NCBI RefSeq assembly: GCF_001625305.1
Contig: NW_017804109.1
Coordinates: 1,423,431-1,487,430, forward strand
Source: Branchiostoma belcheri
Taxonomy: Eukaryota > Chordata > Leptocardii > Amphioxiformes > Branchiostomatidae
DNA length: 64,000 nucleotides
Reading direction: 5' to 3'
Shown here one piece after another: positions 52,201 through 61,500 of this stretch. Below the pieces are notes generated by a model. That model had not been told where the DNA came from. It did not search any database and saw only the letters and a program-made list of their open reading frames with translations. Position 1 is the stretch's first letter, and every line of letters begins with the position of its first letter. Made by a program: the position numbers and the translations under genes.

Positions 52201-55200
52201 GATCCCGAGTTGTAAGCTCTCCTGGCCCCGGGCAGTTTTGTGTACAGCAAGATGTTCTCATGAGATATGCGACATAAAACTTAACAAGCCGCTGCCCACG
52301 GATAAACTTTAGCTGACCTTCGTTATCTAAGACACTGAATGCTCAAACAGAAGAAGTCTAGATAACTGCTTTTTCAAATTGGTTTTTGACTAATAGAACA
52401 TATCATTCAGTTGATATACAACTTGAATTTCAAGCATTCTGCTGGCTTCTTTACTGTAATCACTAGTCAAAACAGCATTGAAACTATGCTCAGCACTTGG
52501 TGGATGACGACTGATGATACTACATGTACGGACAGCTCCACCACACTTAAAACCATATAATTTAATCTATTTCTGTTCCTTCCTTTTACTCCAGATTATC
52601 CCAAGCCTGTGGAAGAGCCAATCCTCCTCTCAGATGAGTTCATCCATGCGACAGACAGAAGCAAGCGTTCGTTGTACCGTCTGGAGAAGCTGAACAAGGA
52701 GCGAAACGTCGAGACACTCGTGGTCGTGGACAAGAAGATGCTGGAGAAACATGGCAACGAGAACATCACCACATACGTACTCACCATTCTCAACATGGTG
52801 AGTGAGGTCTTTCTCCGTTTGTTTTAAAGAGTTTAGTGTTCCTAAGATGCTGCACTCATCCACAACACCAGACTTTAAGGTTTACACTATCATTTCTTGA
52901 GAGAGAAAGACGCCTACTACTACTAGTGTTGCTTGGTTAGAGCAGTGATGGACAGGAACCTTTGTAAAGTGTAACAGTTATATCAAACAGAAGCAACTTT
53001 TTTCTTGTTGTAGAATAGAACAGCAATGAGAACATCACCACATACATACTCATCATTCTCAACATGGTGAGGCCTTCTCTGTTGTATTGTACAGCTAGCA
53101 TTCCTTGGTTATACTCTTGGTTATACTAGAGCATTGTTGAACAGGCTGAATCTCTGGAAAAATAGTAAAAAGATGCTGAAAGAAAAGATTTCATTAGCTT
53201 CCTCTACGTAAATATAGCTGGTATAACTTCGGCATATGAAACAGGTTGCTTTGGTACCAGCTGTCTCACCCAGCCATTGCACATCTAACTGTAAGTGTTG
53301 CTCAAAGCTAGCTAGTGATGATGCCCCTATAGTAGACTGTATTTGGTGGCAGTAAGTTACACCCTACAATAGGTTAAGAGGAAAAAACGAGCTGTGGACT
53401 TATATACATATTTCTGGCCTGAATCCTGGGTTGATAACTTTAGCTGGCGCTTGAAGGCACGACAGTTTCCTATACTTTTCTGAGCTGGTTATGGTAAGCT
53501 TTATTTACAGCCTTAGCCTTGGCCTTGGTAAGTATAGAGGGACATGCCAGGCTGCAGATTTGCTGCTGACACTTCATTAGCACCCCCCTCCCGTGGTGCG
53601 GCTGCCTATTTAGCACCCCCCTCCCGCTGAGATGTACGACCTTGGAGAGAACACCCCCCTCCCGCTGAGCTGTACGACCTTGGAGAGGACGTCCCCCCCC
53701 CCACACACACACGCACACAAATAGCTCTCCACTCAACCGTTGTGGAAACCAGTCCTTGAGAGTCTGTAACTGTTTCTGTATAGCCAGTATATGTATGTTA
53801 ACTACCCTTTGGTGTATTGTTAACACACCAGCTTCGCAGGCACGTGGCACGGCGTTTGCTAGCTATATCACACTGAACAACCTGTTACACCCAAACCATT
53901 TGCACATCTTATAGCAGGAGTTATTTAAAGCTATCTGGTGATAATGCCCCAACTGTGCTTGGTGGCAGTGAGTTCCACTCTACGATAGTTCTTGGAAAAT
54001 ACACCTCAATTCTTGGTTGATAACTCTGATATTTGAAGGCATGACTGTTCCTTGTTCTTTTCTGAGCTGGTATCAGATACTTAGTAGTTGGTACCCTGCT
54101 GAGGAACAAACTCATGATCAGGATGTGATCTTAGAGCCGTAAGAAGTTCTTAGGAGGAGGCAGAAGGATTTAAGACATAGCTCTGCTGTTGACAGGTGTT
54201 GGTTTTCCTGTGTAAGTTTCTTGCTGTTTTATCGAGGTTCTTGCTGAGGAACAAACTTGGAAGTTGGAACATTATCTTGGAGAAATAAGAATCCTTAGGA
54301 GGAGGGAGAAGGATTTAAGACGTAGCTTTGTCGTTGACAGGTGTGGGTTTACCTGTGTAGGTTTCCCCGCTGTTTTATCACCTGTGAAGTTCAGCTCCGC
54401 AGGGCAGCCTTGTCAGGACTCGTAACCTTGAACGACCTTCAACTGCAGAGTCCGTGACCTCTAAGTCACCTTGAGAGTCCCGCTGAGGGGCAGGTCACAG
54501 GATGTTTTCTTGAGCGTTATCTGTGTTGTATCTCTTAAAGTCAACATGTCTTATTGTGTTCCCATTGCTCTAAGTAAATATTATGTCCGAATTCGTTTGT
54601 TGTTTCAGAGATTTAATGATTTCTAACTGTCAATGTACACTGGCCTTGGGTCTGGTACTACGGGAAGAGAGAGAGACGTTATACAAATGTACAATGAAAT
54701 ATGCGATGTTTTTCAAAGGATATTGTTGCCACATGAAGCTGAAGGCTTATATGGTTGCAAGGTGGTCTTGTGACTAGGGTGACTTAAACTGCAGGTTCTG
54801 AGTTCGAATACTTTATCTCACTTGACTCAGGTGAAAATGTACCCAGCTAGCTTTGATTGGGGTATCCTCTCAGATGAAATGTAAAGCCAGAGGTCCTATG
54901 TTTGTGAAGAGCGACACCTTGAGTACATGTATGTTATAGACTACCACACTATCAAAAAACATAGGGGCCCAGCCTGGCATATGTTGTGTTCAGAGCCTGG
55001 TGATGCCTTTAGAATGGTAAAAAACAGCATTCAAGAACTAAAACAAAACCCTGTCATATTGATCAATGTGTGAAGTACTACTGTCTAATATTACAGGAAT
55101 TTAGCTGCAAATTCTCCTCACAAGTGATGAAGCCCCACAGGGTCACCGCAGAGATGCGGCGCACGTGAGAGTCTGCCAAGGTTTTATGACAGATTTACGC

Positions 55201-55510
55201 TCTCCGCGGCAGCCAGGCCTGGGGAAAAAACTGTTGTGTTTCCTGTTTCAGTCCTAAAAAAATTAGGGTCGGTATGTGGGGATTCAGTATCTTTGTTTTT
55301 CTTTTATTTTACTTTGGCGATCTCTAGTGATCCAACTTAAACAATACAGTTTAACAAATTAAAACTTTCACGAGGATATGACTCAACTATATTTTCAATG
55401 TCAATGTTAACTTGGAAAACCGATTATACAATGTTTCATCACTCAGATGTCAGATCATGGAGCTAGAAAAGGTCGATCAGCTTGAAAAAATTTATGTCCC
55501 TTGCAGGGGT

Positions 55511-55546
<36 letters not shown>

Positions 55547-58500
55547 CTAGGGTTGGCAGTTTTTTCTAGGGTCGGTCGGGAAACAGGAAACACAACATTT
55601 TGATTTATCCTAGCCCTTACGCGACTCTCAACGGGACGCTTCACACGATACGCGTGTGACCAGCTCTGAGTGAACTCCGTGCCACAAGGCCATCCCGCAA
55701 GTTCACCCCCCTTCTAACTTTAGCGGCAACTCGAAACCGCTTTTATATATAGATGCTGCAGCTATGTTCAGCTATAAACTCGGGTCACACATCTTGCCCT
55801 GTCTTCTCTTGTTCTGTCAATCAGACACTTATAACTAATTACCGGTACAGCAAGCTTGAGGCCTTTCGACAAAATCGAGGCCTTTCGAAAGAAACGGCAT
55901 TAACATTTGATTCTCGAAACTGCCCGCTTTTATATATAGATGCTGCAGCTATGTTCAGCTATAAACTCAGGTCACCCATCTTGCCCTGTCTTCTCTTGTT
56001 CTGTCAATCAGCCATTGAAACTAATAACCGGTACAGCAAGCTCAAGGCCTTTCGACAAAATCAGGCCTTTCGATAGAAACAGTGTTAAAATTTGATTCTC
56101 AAAACCGCCCGCTTTTATTTATAGGTCCTGATCTTTTTCTGTTAATCAGCCACTTAAACTAATTACTGGGTACAGCTAGCTCTTCTAAAAATTAAGACCT
56201 TTCGACAGAAACTTGGTAAAAATGTTCTTGCGAGATTACAATTTGAAGTGGTATTTGGTCATTAATTATCCTGGTGAAAGATGAACTTTCTCATGATAAG
56301 TCGTAAAGGATTTGATCCTCTTTACTTCACAGCTGCATTTTTCTTATACCAATGCTAGCAGGCTGTTGACAAGACTAGAAATTAGTAGAATTTTGTGCAG
56401 GTTATGAAAAGACCCCCTGGCTTGCTCTTGTCCTGAAGTTGACCCCGCCGGTCCTCTCTTGACCTTGGCTTTGGTGCTGAAATGTCCCCGCTCGAGGCAC
56501 TTTGGGTGGCCTTTGTCTGCTGGAAGATAATCAGGGGTGTCTTCCACGGCTCTAGCCAGCTCGAAATTGTTTCTGTCAGCCCAGGTTCATGATCAGACCT
56601 GGTGGGGGAGAGTGCTCAGAATCTAGAGGGGGTCTTGGGGCAAATTTTGGATTTTCAAGCCTTTAAGAACACAACTTCCTATATTTTAAGAGGCAAATCA
56701 TGGGGTTGAGTTGTCCCTTGGTTGTTATGTTTTTACCAAAAAAAGTTCCAGCAATTGACGGAAAAACTGGCTAGAGCTCTGGTATCTTCTCACGGTTTGC
56801 ATGTCAATGTCACTTGTCCTCTCTTGACCTTGGCTTTGGTGCTGAAATGTCCCGCTCGAGACACTTTGGGTGGCCTTTGTCTGCTGGAAGATAATAAGGG
56901 GTGTCTTCCACGGCTCTAGCCAGGTTTTCTGTCAGCCCAGATTCATGATCAGACCTGGGACGGGGAGTGCTCACAATCTAGGGCAAATTTGGGATTTTCA
57001 ACATTCAAAAACACAATTTCCTATATTTTGACTTTTGAGAGGCAAATCATGGGGTTGAGTCGTCCCTTGGATGTTTTTAACAAAAGTGTCACGCCACAAA
57101 GTTCTGGCAATTAACAGAAATACTGGCTAGAGCCCTGGTATCTTCTCACGGTTTGCATGTCAATGTCACTTGTCCTCTCTTGACCTTGGCTTTGGTGCTG
57201 AAATGTCCTCGCTCGAGGCACTTTGGGTGGCCTTTGTCTGGTGGAAGATAATCAGGGGTGTCTTGAACTGTCTTCTCCCGGTTGGGGACGGCTCATTTCC
57301 GCACTAAATGATGGATGTCGCCTCGCGCCTTCCTCCGATGACCTGCTGTGTTGTCTCAAGGTGACAAACATGGCGGCAGAGCCTTCAAGGTCGCGGGACA
57401 CATGTCCACACCTTCAGGCCGGATGTCTCTCTGTGTCTGTGTTACGCACAAGGAGTGGAGGGCCCCTGTATTGTGGAGATGGACCTTGGATGTCCTGTAA
57501 CTTACACTAGCTTGATTTCTAAAGGGCCTTCAGTGTTCATAGGATATTGGCCAAGGGAAAAAGTAGGACATTGAGTTCTAGTCACAGGATTGAAAAGGAG
57601 GACAAAAAGATGGGATCAAGTTTGAGTTCTCTTCACTTAGTTTTCTGAAAGAAAAGACATCAGCTACAAAGAGGTAAATTTAAAATTGTATCAGGGGCAA
57701 AATTTTAGTTTTATCTTTTCATTCATCCAAATCATTCAGTAAAAGTTAACTACACATTATATAATCATAATTCATATTCACATTAACAGATACATAGATA
57801 TAAAGAAAAGTTGATGTTGATATTGTTCATGTTACATACACAGACTTACAGGCCACACACTGTGGTGCACTCAGATGAACTTGACTTCTGACATCTATAA
57901 ATTTTATTGGTCAAAGTTTCCCCGTTAGAATCTATACCTCAGCAACTATGAATGAATACCAGATTAAGATATGATATTTCATACGAAATATTATTTCATA
58001 TGAACTATTATATCTTAATCTGGGATTATCTGAAGCTTGCAGTAGCTATAAAATGCTATAGAACTACAAACCATTTTTAGTACGCTGATTTTACTGTGTA
58101 CATTGATGCTTTACTAGTACTGAGTATATCCCACAATCTACTTAGCATTGGTTGCTTTGGTATTCCCCCTCCCATTTAAGTTGTCAAATTATCAAGCTTG
58201 CTGTATCCATAAAATACTATATAGAAGTTCAAACCATTTTAGAATACTGATGTTGAGTGGTGCTATATAGAGTGTACCTCCAGAAATCTATAGTAGTACT
58301 TAGTAAGCATTGGTTGTTTTGGTTGGTGTTCCCCCTCCCCAATTAAGCCATAGGCTGCCAAGTGGCCAGCCTTTTCCCGCACTCCAGGCATACTTCATGT
58401 GGCTTATTAGTGTCCTGATAGCTCTGCTGGCCTTGGGAGTCCCTGTTTTGGGAACAAAAGCGGGTCCTTTTGTCAACAAAGTCGCTCAGAGAGGATTAAA

Positions 58501-61500
58501 CTGTCCATCAATGTCTATGTGGGCTGAGAGTGGGCAGAAGGTGGTGGGCTGAGGCCCAGGAAAAAAGTGTAGTGTTTCCTGTTTCCCTGACGATCTTAGA
58601 AAAAAAACTGCCGACCCTAGCCTTTTTTGTGTGGACCCCTGCAAGGGACATATTAAGTTTTTGAGCTGATCGACCTTTTCTAGCTCCATGATATCTCATC
58701 TGAATGATGAAACGTACAATCAATTTTCCAATATTGACATTGGAAGTAAAAGTGTCCTCATGCAAGCTTTACTTTGTTAAACTTTATTGTATAAGTTGGT
58801 TCACAAGATATTCCCTACTTACCGACCCTAATTTTTTCAGGAATGAAACAGGAAACACAACATTTTTTCCCTAGGCCTTAGGACAGTTAGGACCTATAGG
58901 TGAAGGTCTTGTGGGGTCACTTCTAGCCAAGGCTAAGACGTTCTACCAAGTCATGGACAGGTGTGATGTGAGGAGGTGTCCAGTTCAATCTCAGAAGATG
59001 TACATTGTAAACCTGTTGGACTTGGCAAGAAAGACATAATCAAGAGTTCTTGAAAATGTCCAGCTGTTTTCAAGTACTACAAGATAACATGTAACAGTTG
59101 CATCTTGTGGCTAACACTGGAGAAACATATTTACAAGACTAGTTTCAACTGTTAAGATTTTGCATTGAAGAAACGACTGGCATCTAGTATTTAGTACAAA
59201 GCTAAAATGAAGCACAAGGAGTCAAATTAATAGTCTCCACGTAGCTTCAGTTTAGCTCCCAAAGTAACAACTTTCTTTTGTCATGTTCGACAAATCCTGT
59301 CTGTAAACACACTTTGTTCCTTTTGCCCTTCTCTTCCTCCCAGGCTTTTAGCGACATTTAAACAGACACGAGGATTTCAAACAGTTCCCACACAGAGGGC
59401 ATGTCCCTGTATACTCGCTGTGTCTCTGCTGCATAAACTGTTGACTTTGTACTACTTTTTCCTTTAACTTGTCTTGAAAGATCTTGTATGTTGTGTACGA
59501 ACAAAGCACTGAACAAACCGACGTGCAGATAATCGTGTAAGTTGGCAAGAAGCCCTCTCAACATAAACTGTCAAGTCTTTCTACTGTTTTTCTTTCAAGT
59601 TATCTTTAGAGATCTTGAGTTTGGCAGGTTCACAATGCACGGAGCATAGATGGACAGATAGTTGTCTAATTTGGTACAAGTCCACTTGACTTGTCCCCAC
59701 AGTCATTACAACCTCAGTCTCAAGGACTTCTTTACATTCCTCATTCCTCTGTCCTCCTTAGGCAGGAGTGAAAACAGTCACTGTAGATGTATGTTTAAGT
59801 CACAGCACATTGCAGTCAGCACTCACTCACTCACTCACTCACTCACTCACGCATACATGTATAAGGCCACCAAAAGATGGTTACATTGGCCAGGACTGGT
59901 GATCCTTATGTTATGTACATATTATGTAAAGGTATCACTTGTATAGGTTTGACTGTACTAGGGATTTTTATGTAGCCAAGGACTTTTATGAAGCTGGTGT
60001 GTTATGCTGAAGGACAGTTATACTGGCTATAACTATACAGATACACAGTGACTTGTGATTTCCTCTTCAGACTGCTGTAGCTGTACCTGTGTAACTGTAG
60101 GATTTACAATGGTGGGTTGAGAAAGTTCAGAGTGTTACCATCACAGATGCACCATGTCAGTCATCACACAGTTAGCCACGGTCGCTCACGTAGGGAACGT
60201 GTGGAAACGCCCTTCACGGGAAAAGATGACCTTGAACAAGGCAGCAGTGTCTTGAGTTCGGAAGACGGGGAAACCCAAGAGATATTCCGTGCATCCTTGT
60301 CAGGTGATGCAGTAACGGAGGACGTGTTTTTTCCTGAGGGAACATGTTGGTGGCCTGTGAATATGACCTTCAGTGTTCTATCCTGTTTTGGAACACCTTA
60401 CCCACAGCCTTCACAGCCAATCAGAGAAGGCCAAAGGGATTCAAATCTTCAGGGAGGTCTGGTAGATGATCTAAAACATTGGAGAAACCTGAAGGTCAGG
60501 TTTAGAGCTGGAAGCTCCGCTAAGCTTGCAACTAAGCTGGTCACTGATGAATGTTCAGGGTTCCCATTTTCAAAGAATAATATTTTCAAACAGGGGAGGG
60601 AGTGTGATCATACTCATAGTACATCTCTTAACTAAGTACTCAACGTAGTAGAGAAACTTTCAGGTTCTGAGGACCATCCTTGCTTTTGGCTAATTGTTCT
60701 GATAAAGCAAAGAATGTTATCTGGTAGTCTAAGTGAGAGGAGGAATGTATATATCTGTGGCATCGGTAGACCCCACTTGACAGTACAAGAGCAGTCACAG
60801 TCTCTGCAGAGAGTACAACTTTCAACTAGGACACATGCAGTAGAAAATACATTTGTGCATATACTGGAAGCACTACTGGCTCTGAGGACCATCCTTTTAG
60901 CTAATTGTTCTTACGAAACAAAGAATGTTATCTGGTAACGCCGCTAGTGGTAGTCTAAGTTGACAGGAAGAATGTGTATCTGTGGCATCAGTAGCCCCCT
61001 ACTTGACAGTACAAGAGCAGTCACACAGTCTTCAGATAACAGAAGTCCTACAAGTACAACTACATTTACTAGAAGCACTCCTGGCTTTGAGAACGAGTTT
61101 TGGCTAATTATTCTTTGTCTGGTAATTGAGGCAAAGAATGTGTATCTATGGCATCTGTAGACCCCACTTGACAGTACAAGAGCAGCCACAGTCTTCAATG
61201 AACACATGCAGTAGAACTACATGTACTAGAGACGCTCCTGCCAAGCTCTGAGGCCCATGTTTCCCCTGTCTGTCGTCAGCTGACAGATAGCGGTTACCAC
61301 TCAGGAAGTGCCAGTGGACCAGACCTGTCCCCGGAACGACCCTCTCCACATTCCTGCAGGTGTCGCTTCCTTAAAGAGCACTGAAAATGCCACTTGTTCT
61401 TCTAAGATGTCTTCAAGTTGTTCTTTGGAGGTGTAGTGGTTAGCAGTCCTGTTTACAGACCTGAAGGTCGTGATTGCTTCCTTAAATAGAACCCAAAATG

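Noticed and set aside
52630..52863. Open frames antisense to exon 5
   Set aside because: Shadows of the conserved coding exon.
55753..56076. 107-codon frame with an internal protein repeat
   Set aside because: The protein repeat comes from the 187-bp tandem DNA array; the frame is lost in the third unit.
60117..60635. 172-codon open frame on the + strand in intron 5
   Set aside because: No recognisable motif, no supporting splice or start context, and it is between exons 5 and 6 of a gene on the same strand.
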